Below, in pieces: positions 1-6,795 of a stretch of DNA of 26,163 nucleotides. The position numbers and the translations under genes are program-made. Every line of letters begins with the position of its first letter. Position 1 is the first letter of the stretch. The stretch comes from UBA6120 sp964495145 (GTDB taxonomy: Bacteria; Bacillota_I; Bacilli_A; RFN20; CAG-826): positions 1-26,163 of the forward strand of contig CAZBUP010000016.1 of NCBI GenBank assembly GCA_964495145.1. Direction: 5' to 3'. Under the pieces are notes generated by a model that was not told the origin of the DNA, did not search any database, and saw only the letters and a program-made list of their open reading frames with translations.

Positions 1-569
1 GCCCCACTGATAAAAACATTTTCATTTCTATATTTACCAGCATTAATAGAATCAATCTCTTTTAAAATCAAATAATGAATAGATTTAATATCATATTCGG
101 AAAGTCTAGCGTTATTTTTGATTAGATTTTCAATGTATTCAATGGCTTCTTTATGATTAATCGTTTCTAAATGATCTTTTAGTGGTTTTCCTTTAATGGT
201 AATACCATTTTCTAAAACGACTTTTGTTTCTGATAAGGTAAGTGTATTGCCTTCAATCGCATTAGAATTAAATGTCCATTCGATAATGAGTTTATCTCTT
301 AATTGCTTAATCATATTTTGAGAGAAAGGACGATGGGAATCAATGGTTCTCTTTTTTTCAACAATCATATCAAAATCGATTAAATCAAAGAATAAGTCAT
401 TTCTTTGTTTATATCTATTATCAAGTGGTTTTACTGCATCTTCTGGTATAAGCCAAGTTTTACCTATTTTTTTTGCACCATGAATTCGACCTTCTGCGCA
501 AAGAATTCTAATTCTTCTTTCTTTAATAAGCCATTTACTAGCAAAATAGGACACATTTTTATAATCCAC
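1..569 (-). CDS. HTH-Fic family protein, N-terminal part (runs off the window)
   Basis: The reverse strand reads open from a GTG at 569 to the window edge (189 codons). Residues about 5-48 look like a MerR/excisionase-type winged HTH ending in GKTWLIPEDAV. Residues 101-135 carry the Fic N-terminal signature: NSNAIEGNTLTLSET includes the (S/T)xxxE(G/N) inhibitory motif as S102 to G107. AGKYR at 177-181 matches the GxYR segment before the catalytic loop. The HPFxDGNGR AMPylation loop would lie beyond the edge, so activity cannot be judged. Fic enzymes usually transfer AMP from ATP to protein hydroxyls. The GTG start is supported by an AGGAAGG ribosome site about 7 bases upstream; an in-frame ATG is not available nearby. 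Base composition (about 30 percent GC by eye) and AGA/TTA/ATA codons differ from all other genes here, suggesting horizontal acquisition. Confidence 0.9.
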   Translation of the reverse strand, partial: MDYKNVSYFASKWLIKERRIRILCAEGRIHGAKKIGKTWLIPEDAVKPLDNRYKQRNDLFFDLIDFDMIVEKKRTIDSHRPFSQNMIKQLRDKLIIEWTFNSNAIEGNTLTLSETKVVLENGITIKGKPLKDHLETINHKEAIEYIENLIKNNARLSEYDIKSIHYLILKEIDSINAGKYRNENVFISG

Positions 570-583
570 AATCTCGCCTTCCT

Positions 584-605
584 ATTATGCCGTTATCGGC
601 ACAAT
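584..605. promoter_or_regulatory. Operator-like palindrome, copy over the transcription start
   Basis: Arms ATTATGCCG and CGGCACAAT around a four-base centre TTAT; 19 of 22 positions match the perfect palindrome at 638-659. It covers the predicted transcription start and ends about 3 bases before the ribosome site. Centre-to-centre distance between the copies is 54 bp, close to five helical turns, so two dimers could sit on roughly the same DNA face. Confidence 0.75.
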
Positions 606-608
606 ATC

Positions 609-636
609 ATTATATCGTGTTTTTTGGCTGAGTCAA
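609..636 (-). promoter_or_regulatory. Strong sigma-A-type promoter of the HTH-Fic gene
   Basis: On the minus strand a TTGACT -35 (631-636) is followed after 16 bases by a perfect TATAAT -10 (609-614). Transcription would start near 602, about 33 bases before the GTG. The promoter is bracketed by the two palindromes described separately. Confidence 0.85.
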
Positions 637-637
637 C

Positions 638-659
638 ATTATGCCGATGTCGGCATAAT
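638..659. promoter_or_regulatory. Operator-like perfect palindrome, upstream copy
   Basis: A 22-bp perfect inverted repeat: half-site ATTATGCCGA, two-base centre TG, then the exact reverse complement. It sits one base upstream of the -35 box of the Fic promoter. A second, slightly imperfect copy lies at 584-605. A dimeric regulator is expected; which one is not shown by the sequence. Confidence 0.8.
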
Positions 660-793
660 ACAACTTATTAAAATTTATTACATTCAATTGTGCTTCCTAT
701 GTTTTCGTGTTTTTCTTAACCTTTTGTATTTTTATGCGTAGGTTTTCGATAACAAATATAAACACCAAAACCCTAATTATTTAGCACTGTAAT
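660..793. other. AT-rich intergenic stretch without a recognisable gene
   Basis: Between the upstream Fic operator and the tRNA terminator I see no credible reading frame, RNA or repeat. The stretch is very AT-rich like the Fic gene and is probably part of the same acquired segment. Short reading frames across 405-671 are shadows of the Fic gene on the other strand. Confidence 0.5.
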
Positions 794-816
794 AAAAAAA
801 AGGGGAAATAATTCCC
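794..816 (-). terminator. Rho-independent terminator after tRNA-Ser(GGA)
   Basis: On the minus strand GGGAA pairs with TTCCC (stem 803-807 with 812-816, four-base loop) and is followed by eight T residues (A run 794-801 on the plus strand). It lies about 75 bases past the tRNA 3' end. Confidence 0.75.
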
Positions 817-890
817 AATTTTCTTATTCATTACGGTCGATACCAGTGGCGATTAGAAATCGCTTTTGTATCAACATTGTTGTGCAAATA

Positions 891-981
891 TGGCGGAGAA
901 AGAGGGATTCGAACCCTCGCGCCCTGTTACAGACCTACGAGCTTTCCAAGCCCGCCCCTTCAACCACTTGGGTATTTCTCC
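891..981 (-). tRNA. tRNA-Ser (anticodon GGA)
   Basis: The minus strand gives a 91-base class II tRNA: acceptor GGAGAAA pairs with TTTCTCC, followed by discriminator G and an encoded CCA (891-893). The T arm carries GGTTCGAATCC, there is a long variable arm typical of serine tRNA, and the anticodon loop TTGGAAA gives anticodon GGA, reading UCC and UCU. Its 3' end faces the AT-rich Fic segment, the usual orientation for an integration site. Expressed from an extended -10 upstream. Confidence 0.97.
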
Positions 982-991
982 AGCGTTAATA

Positions 992-1000
992 ATTATAGCA
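992..1000 (-). promoter_or_regulatory. Extended -10 promoter of tRNA-Ser(GGA)
   Basis: On the minus strand TGC is followed directly by TATAAT (992-997), an extended -10 element ending 10 bases before the mature tRNA 5' end. A TTGATG further upstream is 20 bases away, too far for a good -35. Confidence 0.6.
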
Positions 1001-1077
1001 ATACCGCATGGGGGTGTCATCAAAAATATCGGCCCTCCGTCTTGATGATTGCCTCATGGCCTTAATTGATTAAATGA

Positions 1078-1083
1078 TATAAT
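1078..1083 (+). promoter_or_regulatory. -10 box of the pseudouridine synthase operon (leaderless)
   Basis: A perfect TATAAT ends only 8 bases before the ATG at 1092, so transcription should start within about 0-2 bases of the start codon. No purine-rich ribosome site is present. No convincing -35 was found. Confidence 0.55.
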
Positions 1084-1091
1084 TTCATTAT

Positions 1092-2066
1092 ATGAAACAA
1101 ACCACGATCACGACCACCACCGCCAATCAGCGCCTCGACAAATTCGTCCGCAAATGGCTGGAAGACGCCCCATTAAGTTTTATCTATCGACTCTTCCGCA
1201 AGAAAGACGTCAAAGTCAACGGCCATTGGGCTATGATTGATTACGTCATCAAACTTAACGATGTCGTTACCGTGTACATCACCGACGCCCAAATGGAAGA
1301 ATTCAATCGGCCGAAACCGATCGTTGCCGCGGCCTTTCCCCATCAAATCATCTATGAAGACGATCAATGCCTAATCGTCAACAAACCAAAAGGTTTGCTG
1401 GTTCACGGCGATGAAACCGAGAAGCGTCTTACGTTGGCCAATCAAGTCATCGCCTATTTGATGACCGCCGGTTTGACGCTTGACCAGGGCGGCTATGTGC
1501 CGGCCCCAGCCCATCGCCTCGACCGCAACACCTCGGGGCTTGTCATTTTCGGCAAAACCTTGCGGGCTCAACAAGCGCTTGAGAAGCTTTTCCACGACCG
1601 CGAGGGGATCCATAAAAGCTACTTGGCTTTGGTCGTCGGGGACGTAAAAGAAGACGGCGAGATCGACCTCAATCTACGTAAAGACCCGGAAACCAACACC
1701 GTCAAGGTCGTGCGCAAGGGACAAGGGCTTCGGGCTTTGACCCGTTACACCGTCAAGCAACGGTTCGGCGGGTACACCTTGCTCGAAGTGACGATCATCA
1801 CCGGGCGTACCCATCAAATCCGCGTTCACCTAGGCGCGATTGGGCACCCGATTGTCGGGGATCGGAAATATGGCCATTACGAGGGCAATCGCGACATCAT
1901 GAAACGGTTTCGCTATGAGCATCAATTCCTGCATGCTTACAAAATGGCATTCGGCGTCCTGGAAGCTCCGCTTGAAGGCCTTTCCGAGCGGACCTTTACG
2001 GCTGCTTTGCCAAACAAAGAACACCAATTGCTGGAAGAGTTGAACCAACCTTCATCGGAGGAGTGA
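1092..2066 (+). CDS. RluA-family 23S rRNA pseudouridine synthase (RluC/RluD type)
   Basis: 324 residues. An S4 RNA-binding domain covers about 12-65 (QRLDKFVRKWL, KKDVKVNG) and the synthase domain about 85-310. The catalytic motif HRLDRNTSG is at 141-149 with aspartate D144, and GRTHQIRVHLGAIGHPIVGD is the second family motif. Such enzymes isomerise uridines of large-subunit rRNA; S4 plus this length fits the RluC/RluD branch, but the exact target cannot be read off. The ATG has no ribosome site and lies just after a TATAAT, so a leaderless mRNA is likely. Its last codons hold the GGAGGAG ribosome site of the next gene, making a two-gene operon with the phospho-sugar mutase. Confidence 0.93.
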   Translation: MKQTTITTTTANQRLDKFVRKWLEDAPLSFIYRLFRKKDVKVNGHWAMIDYVIKLNDVVTVYITDAQMEEFNRPKPIVAAAFPHQIIYEDDQCLIVNKPKGLLVHGDETEKRLTLANQVIAYLMTAGLTLDQGGYVPAPAHRLDRNTSGLVIFGKTLRAQQALEKLFHDREGIHKSYLALVVGDVKEDGEIDLNLRKDPETNTVKVVRKGQGLRALTRYTVKQRFGGYTLLEVTIITGRTHQIRVHLGAIGHPIVGDRKYGHYEGNRDIMKRFRYEHQFLHAYKMAFGVLEAPLEGLSERTFTAALPNKEHQLLEELNQPSSEE

Positions 2067-2068
2067 CC

Positions 2069-3766
2069 ATGAACATCAACCCAAACGTCGATCAATGGAA
2101 GAAGAGTCAATCACTGCCTCCTTATTTGAAAGAACAACTGGATCACTATGGCCCCGACGAGCTACTGGACGCCTTTTATAAAGACATTGAATTCGGCACG
2201 GCCGGGATGCGCGGCATCATGGGACCGGGTCCCAACCGCATCAACGTCTTCACCATCAAGAAGGCCACGGTCGGTTTCGGGATGTATCTATTGGAAACCG
2301 ACGAATTGGCGCGCGAGCATGGCGTCGTCATCGCTTATGACAACCGCCATCACGCCAAAGAATTCAACGATTTGATTGCCGCCACCCTTTCGACGATGGG
2401 GTTCCGGGTCTATATCTTCGATCAATTGCGGCCGACGCCCGAGTTATCGTTCGCCGTCCGCGAAAAGCACGCCGCTGGAGGCATCGTGATCACGGCCAGC
2501 CACAATCCCAAGCAATATAACGGCTACAAGGTTTATGACGAGACCGGGTGTCAATTGACGCCCCAACGCATTGCTCCCTTGATTGAAGCCATCGCATCGC
2601 TCCCAGATCCGCTGGAAGTGATTGTTCCCAAATTCGATTCGCCGGGCGAAATCATCACCTTGGGAAGCGAACTTGATTATCTTTACTTGACGATGGTCAA
2701 AGGCGTATCGCTCTATCCAGAATTACCCAAACGCGACTTTAAAATCGTCTATTCGCCTGAGCACGGGACCGGTTCTTTCCTCGGGGTGCGCCTATTGCGC
2801 GAATGCGGTTTTGAACTGTATCCGGTTGTCAGCCAATGCGTGCCCGATCCAGACTTCAGTCAAACCAAATCCCCCAATCCGGAGTCGGCGGAGGCTTACG
2901 AAGAAGCCATTAAGCTGGCTAAATCCATCCAGGCCCATCTCATCTTGGTGACCGACCCCGATGCCGATCGCGTCGGCGTTGCCTATCGCGACGAAAAGGG
3001 CAACTTCGTCCGGCTTACTGGCAATCAATCCGGGGCTTTGTTGATTGATTACTTGCTGCGCGAACGCAACCGGCTCGGCCGATTAGCCGATAACGGCGTC
3101 GTCTATGACACGATTGTCACCTCGCCTTTAGGGGCCAAAGTCGCCGCATACCATGGTTGCCGGGTCGAATCGTTTTTGACCGGCTTCAAATTCATCGGCG
3201 ATCGGATCCATTTCTATGAGAAGACCGGCGGTCCCCATTTTGAGTTCGGTTATGAAGAATCCTATGGTTGCCTGATTGCGCCCTTTGCTCGCGATAAAGA
3301 CGGGTTTCAAGCCATTTTGATGTACGCCGAAATGGCGCTTTTCTACCATCTGCAAGGTTACCATCTGGGTCAACGGCTCCACATCATCCAAAAGCGGCAT
3401 GGATTCCATGTCGACCAGCAGGTTTCTCGGGAGTTCCTCGGTCCGACGGGGACTGCCAAGATGGAGGAAATGCTGGCCAAGTTAAGAAAAACGCCCTTTG
3501 CCCAAGTCGGCGATTTCAAAGTGGCGATTTTTGAAGATTACCTCACTTCGATACGAAAAAGCGACACCGCCCAAACGATGATTGCCCTACCCTCGTCCGA
3601 CGTCGTCAAATTCATTCTGGCGGACGGTTCCTCGGTGGCCATTCGGCCAAGCGGCACCGAGCCCAAATGCAAATTCTATTTCAGTACGGTGGCCACTTCG
3701 ATGGCGGAAGCCACGGCAAAAATGGAAAAACTCATCGCGGCTTTCCAAACCACTTACGATATTTAA
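2069..3766 (+). CDS. Phospho-sugar mutase (phosphoglucomutase/phosphomannomutase family)
   Basis: 565 residues from the ATG at 2069, chosen over a GTG at 2063 because GGAGGAG (2057-2063) lies 5 bases upstream of the ATG while the GTG overlaps it. Family motifs are complete: TASHNP with the phosphoserine near residue 134, the metal loop DPDADRVGVA near 300, the sugar loop GYEESYG near 400 and the phosphate loop RPSGTEPK near 535. These alpha-D-phosphohexomutases swap phosphate between C1 and C6; the length resembles Bacillus PgcA, which makes glucose 1-phosphate for glycolipid and wall sugars, but mannose or pentose phosphates are possible. Its stop overlaps the stop of the convergent Cof gene by 4 bases. 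Confidence 0.93.
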   Translation: MNINPNVDQWKKSQSLPPYLKEQLDHYGPDELLDAFYKDIEFGTAGMRGIMGPGPNRINVFTIKKATVGFGMYLLETDELAREHGVVIAYDNRHHAKEFNDLIAATLSTMGFRVYIFDQLRPTPELSFAVREKHAAGGIVITASHNPKQYNGYKVYDETGCQLTPQRIAPLIEAIASLPDPLEVIVPKFDSPGEIITLGSELDYLYLTMVKGVSLYPELPKRDFKIVYSPEHGTGSFLGVRLLRECGFELYPVVSQCVPDPDFSQTKSPNPESAEAYEEAIKLAKSIQAHLILVTDPDADRVGVAYRDEKGNFVRLTGNQSGALLIDYLLRERNRLGRLADNGVVYDTIVTSPLGAKVAAYHGCRVESFLTGFKFIGDRIHFYEKTGGPHFEFGYEESYGCLIAPFARDKDGFQAILMYAEMALFYHLQGYHLGQRLHIIQKRHGFHVDQQVSREFLGPTGTAKMEEMLAKLRKTPFAQVGDFKVAIFEDYLTSIRKSDTAQTMIALPSSDVVKFILADGSSVAIRPSGTEPKCKFYFSTVATSMAEATAKMEKLIAAFQTTYDI

Positions 3767-4596
3767 AACTTGGCTTTCTTAAAATAGTTTTTTAACGCGA
3801 TCAAGAGCCCTTGCTCGTTATTGGTGTATTTGGTGATGAAATCAGCTTTGCCCTTGATGGCGTGCTCGGCATTTTGCATTGCGAAACCGACCCCGGCCAT
3901 CGACAGCATTTCGATGTCGTTATCGGCATCGCCGAATGCTAGGGTGCGTTCAAGGGGGACGCCGTAGTATTTGGCGACATCATGCAAAGCATGGCCTTTG
4001 GAAATATGCTCGAAATACACTTCCGAAAATAGCATTAAAGCCCAGAAGCGGACTTTGACCCCGGGATGGCGCGCGGCGGCGGCAATCAGGGCTTGCTCGG
4101 TTTCGGGATCACGGTTTTTGATCTTAATGATCATCGTCATCGGATTTTCATTCAAGGTCTCGCGAATGTCGCCATAAACGATTTCCATGTTATCTTTCCA
4201 CAAGAATCCGGGAAAATCGTCGGCTTGGCGCAAGAACCAGATTTTCTGGTTGGTTTCCACCATGATGTTGGTAATCAGGCTCGGGTCGATATGGGCATAA
4301 ATGTCTTTGACGATGGCGGCCGGAAAATCGAAATTGGCGACGGGAAACCGATCGTCGCTTGGATTGATGACATAAGCGCCGTTATAGCAAACGATGGGAC
4401 TCTTGAGACCGATTTCTTGGTAATAATTGATGACGGCCCGATGCGGTCGGCCGCTCGCCAAGACGATAACGTGGCCTTGTTTTTGTAATCGTCGCAGGTA
4501 GCGTTTGGTGCGTGGGTCGATCGTTTTGTCGTCCGTCAAAAGGGTACCATCGAGGTCCATGGCAATCACGTGGCGCGGTATTTTTCTAAATATCAT
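3763..4596 (-). CDS. Cof-type HAD-superfamily phosphatase (type IIB cap)
   Basis: 277 residues. HAD motif I is MDLDGTLL (D14, D16), motif II VLASGRP (S48), motif III lysine K200 in SKGHAL, and motif IV GDADNDIEM (222-230). The long insert between motifs II and III is the C2B cap of the Cof/YbiV group, which dephosphorylates sugar phosphates or other small phosphorylated metabolites; the substrate is unknown. The ATG overlaps the trpS stop as ATGA, so it is translated by coupling as the second gene of a trpS operon. It starts with GGACTCCT upstream and no separate promoter. Its 3' end overlaps the phospho-sugar mutase stop by 4 bases. Confidence 0.92.
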   Translation of the reverse strand: MIFRKIPRHVIAMDLDGTLLTDDKTIDPRTKRYLRRLQKQGHVIVLASGRPHRAVINYYQEIGLKSPIVCYNGAYVINPSDDRFPVANFDFPAAIVKDIYAHIDPSLITNIMVETNQKIWFLRQADDFPGFLWKDNMEIVYGDIRETLNENPMTMIIKIKNRDPETEQALIAAAARHPGVKVRFWALMLFSEVYFEHISKGHALHDVAKYYGVPLERTLAFGDADNDIEMLSMAGVGFAMQNAEHAIKGKADFITKYTNNEQGLLIALKNYFKKAKF

Positions 4597-5567
4597 AGGA
4601 GTCCGACGGCTCTTTGAACTTTCTGAAGCGTTTTTTGGGCGATCAACGAAGCTTTTTTGGCTCCTTCGGTTAGGACTTGGTCCAATTCCGGCGAATCGAT
4701 CAAGGCCCGATAACGCGCTTGAAGCGGCTCCATCGCTTCAAGGACGGCTTCGGCCACGGCATGCTTGAAGGCCCCGTATTGGCAATCGGAGAATCGTTGG
4801 GCGGCTTCGCCGATGGAGATGTCTTTCAAGGAGGCGTAGATGGTCAATAAGTTGCTGATGCCGGGTTGGTTGTCGGGATCATAGGCGACTTTGTTCAAGG
4901 AATCGGTCACCGCCGTCATAATTTTCTTGCGGATGGTTTTGGGATCGTCGCCAAGGTAGATATCCCCTTTGGGATCGGATTTGCTCATTTTTTTGACTGG
5001 ATCTGACAAGGACATGATGCGGGCTCCGGTCGCCACTTTGGCTTCGGGCATCGCCAAGATGTCACCATAGCGGTTGTTGAACCGCCGCACGATGTCGCGG
5101 GCCAGTTCGACATGCTGGATTTGGTCTTCGCCGACCGGGACGATGGCGGCTTCATAAAGAAGAATGTCGGCGGCCATCAAAACTGGATAGGCGAAAAGGC
5201 CGAGACCGAGTCCGCTTTCGTTTTGGGTTTGGGCTTTTTCCTTGTATTGGGTCATGCGGCTCAGTTCGCCCATGTAGATGTAATTCTGCAGGATGGCGTT
5301 TAGTTCCGCATGGGCGGAGACTTGCGATTGAAGGAAGATGGTGGTTTTCTTTGGGTCGAGTCCGGCGGCTAGATAGAAGGCGGCGATATCGCGGCTGTTG
5401 CTCCGCAAGACGCTCGGTTCGATCGGCAAGGTCAAGGCATGGAGGTCGGCGATGAAAACGAAAGTTTCGTTTTGGTCTTGGTACAAGGGAAAACGGCGCA
5501 AGGCCCCGATATAATTGCCTAACGTCAATCGGCCGGTTGGTTTGATGCCGCTGAGAACACGAGCCAT
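4593..5567 (-). CDS. trpS: Tryptophanyl-tRNA synthetase
   Basis: 324 residues, normal for bacterial TrpRS. The class I signatures are both present: TLGNYIG (15-21, the HIGH equivalent) after SGIKPTG, and KKMSKSDP with KMSKS at 193-197. GEDQIQHVELARDI is the usual tRNA and tryptophan pocket segment. It charges tRNA-Trp with tryptophan in the cytosol. The ATG is preceded by GGGAGG at a 6-8 base distance. The leader is only about 20 bases, so there is no room for a T-box, unlike many Firmicutes aminoacyl-tRNA synthetase genes. It leads a two-gene operon with the Cof phosphatase and diverges from spx, matching trpS near spx in Bacillus. Confidence 0.97.
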   Translation of the reverse strand: MARVLSGIKPTGRLTLGNYIGALRRFPLYQDQNETFVFIADLHALTLPIEPSVLRSNSRDIAAFYLAAGLDPKKTTIFLQSQVSAHAELNAILQNYIYMGELSRMTQYKEKAQTQNESGLGLGLFAYPVLMAADILLYEAAIVPVGEDQIQHVELARDIVRRFNNRYGDILAMPEAKVATGARIMSLSDPVKKMSKSDPKGDIYLGDDPKTIRKKIMTAVTDSLNKVAYDPDNQPGISNLLTIYASLKDISIGEAAQRFSDCQYGAFKHAVAEAVLEAMEPLQARYRALIDSPELDQVLTEGAKKASLIAQKTLQKVQRAVGLL

Positions 5568-5593
5568 GATTTCCCTCCCGTGGTTAATTATTC

Positions 5594-5622
5594 ATTATAT
5601 GAAAAACGTCGACTGGTTGCAA
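5594..5622 (-). promoter_or_regulatory. trpS promoter
   Basis: On the minus strand TTGCAA (5617-5622), 17-base spacer, perfect TATAAT (5594-5599). Predicted start near 5587, giving a leader of about 20 bases with GGGAGG. Confidence 0.75.
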
Positions 5623-5654
5623 CGAGGCATTTGCGGCCGATGCGATAATAATCA

Positions 5655-5683
5655 TTGTTAAAACCGGGGTTATCATATAAAAT
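5655..5683 (+). promoter_or_regulatory. spx promoter
   Basis: TTGTTA (5655-5660), 17-base spacer, TAAAAT (5678-5683). Predicted start near 5690, immediately before the GGAGGA ribosome site at 5691, so the leader is very short. Confidence 0.55.
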
Positions 5684-5702
5684 TTGCTATGGAGGAACCC
5701 AA

Positions 5703-6158
5703 ATGATCATTATTTATACATCCCCCAGTTGCTCCAGCTGCCGTAAGGTCAAGAAATGGTTTGACGAACAACAGATTCCTTATGAGGAACGCAATATTTT
5801 TTCTGCCGCTCTCGACGAAAGAGAATTGAAGGAAATGCTCTCCAAAAGCGAAAACGGGACCGAGGACATCATCTCGACCCGCAGCAAAATCATCAAGGAA
5901 GAACACATTGACGTGGAGTCGATGTCCATCCGCGACTTAATTGAATTCATCCGGGCCAATCCCTCGATTCTCAAGCGCCCGATCATCGTCGACGACCGCC
6001 GTATTCAAGTTGGATACAACGAAGAGGAAATCCGCACCTTCATCCCATTGGCTCGCCGTTACGCCGCCATGATGTGCTCACCCGAAAACTGCGAACGCTA
6101 CCATTGCTGCGATCACATTCAGATGACGCAAACCAGCGACAAAACTTCGACTAATTAG
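5703..6158 (+). CDS. spx: Spx, redox-sensing RNA polymerase-binding regulator
   Basis: 151 residues from ATG 5703, chosen because GGAGGA (5691-5696) lies 7 bases upstream and because MIIIYTSPSCSSCRKVKKWF aligns with the Spx N terminus; a TTG 48 bases upstream falls in the -35 box. C10 and C13 form the CxxC thiol-disulfide switch. RPIIVDDRRIQVGYNEEEIR is the conserved arsenate-reductase-fold segment. Spx binds the RNA polymerase alpha C-terminal domain and redirects transcription during disulfide stress; it is normally controlled by ClpXP turnover. The C-terminal tail has three extra cysteines (CSPENC and CC in a RYHCCDH segment), which is not typical. Its stop overlaps the convergent CYTH gene by 8 bases. 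Confidence 0.93.
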   Translation: MIIIYTSPSCSSCRKVKKWFDEQQIPYEERNIFSAALDERELKEMLSKSENGTEDIISTRSKIIKEEHIDVESMSIRDLIEFIRANPSILKRPIIVDDRRIQVGYNEEEIRTFIPLARRYAAMMCSPENCERYHCCDHIQMTQTSDKTSTN

Positions 6159-6729
6159 CCAAGGCTTTCAAAGCCCGGGCGTGCTTGCTTATTTGATTGG
6201 GACGATATTCGATTTTTGCTTCACGGCAAAGGTTTTTCAGTGTTTCGGCCGCCAAACTGACGGCTGATTGTTCGCTTTCGACTTCAAAATCCTCTTGACG
6301 GCTGTATTCGTTGCGGTCCAGCACCAAGTGGCGGTTTTGGTAAGTCGTTTCCAAACGATAGGTGGTCAAGGAAGTGATGATGCGCAAGTCCTTGATGGGA
6401 AAACCCAATAAAGCCAGAAAATCATGAACCGGTCCGGTCGGAAAGAGGCCCGATTCGGCTAAAGCAGCGTAATCGTCAGCCGTTAAGGACTGGTTTTTCT
6501 CGAGAGTGCCTTCCGCCAGCGGAGATTTCAATGTCAAAGTATAGTCGCCTAAACGTTCGCGAATGCGCAGCCCAAATCCAAAGCCGCGCAATTCGGAATC
6601 AGGGGTATCGATATAGTAATTGATTTGCCGAACGGCGTCTTTGGGATTGGCTCCCAAAAAAGTGAATAGCTTTCGGAACTCGGCGGCAGTGACTAATATC
6701 TTGGCTTCAATCTCGACGTTGGTGGACAT
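6151..6729 (-). CDS. CYTH-domain protein (YjbK-like triphosphate tunnel enzyme)
   Basis: 192 residues. The CYTH signature ExExK is at E6, E8, K10 (VEIEAK) and further tunnel residues follow in RIRERLGDYTLTLKSP and LDRNEYSRQEDFEVESE. Triphosphate tunnel enzymes hydrolyse triphosphates such as inorganic triphosphate or thiamine triphosphate; the substrate here is unknown. In Bacillus the homologue YjbK lies near spx and nadK, as here, which supports the call. AGAGGAAA precedes the ATG. A TGGATA-17-CATAAT promoter overlaps the divergent nadK promoter. The 3' end overlaps spx by 8 bases. Confidence 0.9.
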   Translation of the reverse strand: MSTNVEIEAKILVTAAEFRKLFTFLGANPKDAVRQINYYIDTPDSELRGFGFGLRIRERLGDYTLTLKSPLAEGTLEKNQSLTADDYAALAESGLFPTGPVHDFLALLGFPIKDLRIITSLTTYRLETTYQNRHLVLDRNEYSRQEDFEVESEQSAVSLAAETLKNLCREAKIEYRPNQISKHARALKALAN

Positions 6730-6752
6730 GATCGTTTCCTCTTAACAGTAGT

Positions 6753-6781
6753 ATTATGCTACAATTAGAACGATTTATCCA
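6753..6781 (-). promoter_or_regulatory. CYTH gene promoter, interlocked with the nadK promoter
   Basis: On the minus strand TGGATA (6776-6781), 17-base spacer, CATAAT (6753-6758). The divergent nadK extended -10 (TGC then TACAAT, 6757-6765) overlaps it, so the two polymerases should exclude each other. Confidence 0.5.
6757..6765 (+). promoter_or_regulatory. nadK extended -10
   Basis: TGC directly before TACAAT (6760-6765) forms an extended -10. No good -35 at standard distance. Predicted leader about 24 bases. Confidence 0.45.
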
Positions 6782-6795
6782 CAGCAGGCCATCCA

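Noticed and set aside
849..863. Hairpin GCGATT-AGA-AATCGC followed by TTTT on the plus strand
   Set aside because: Short stem, only four T residues and no plus-strand gene upstream to end; probably chance.
660..890. An attachment-site repeat of the tRNA-Ser(GGA) 3' end
   Set aside because: No second copy of the tRNA end is visible in the window; the far end of any element would lie outside it.
5568..5702. A T-box riboswitch upstream of trpS
   Set aside because: The predicted leader is about 20 bases and no T-box sequence or antiterminator hairpin is visible.
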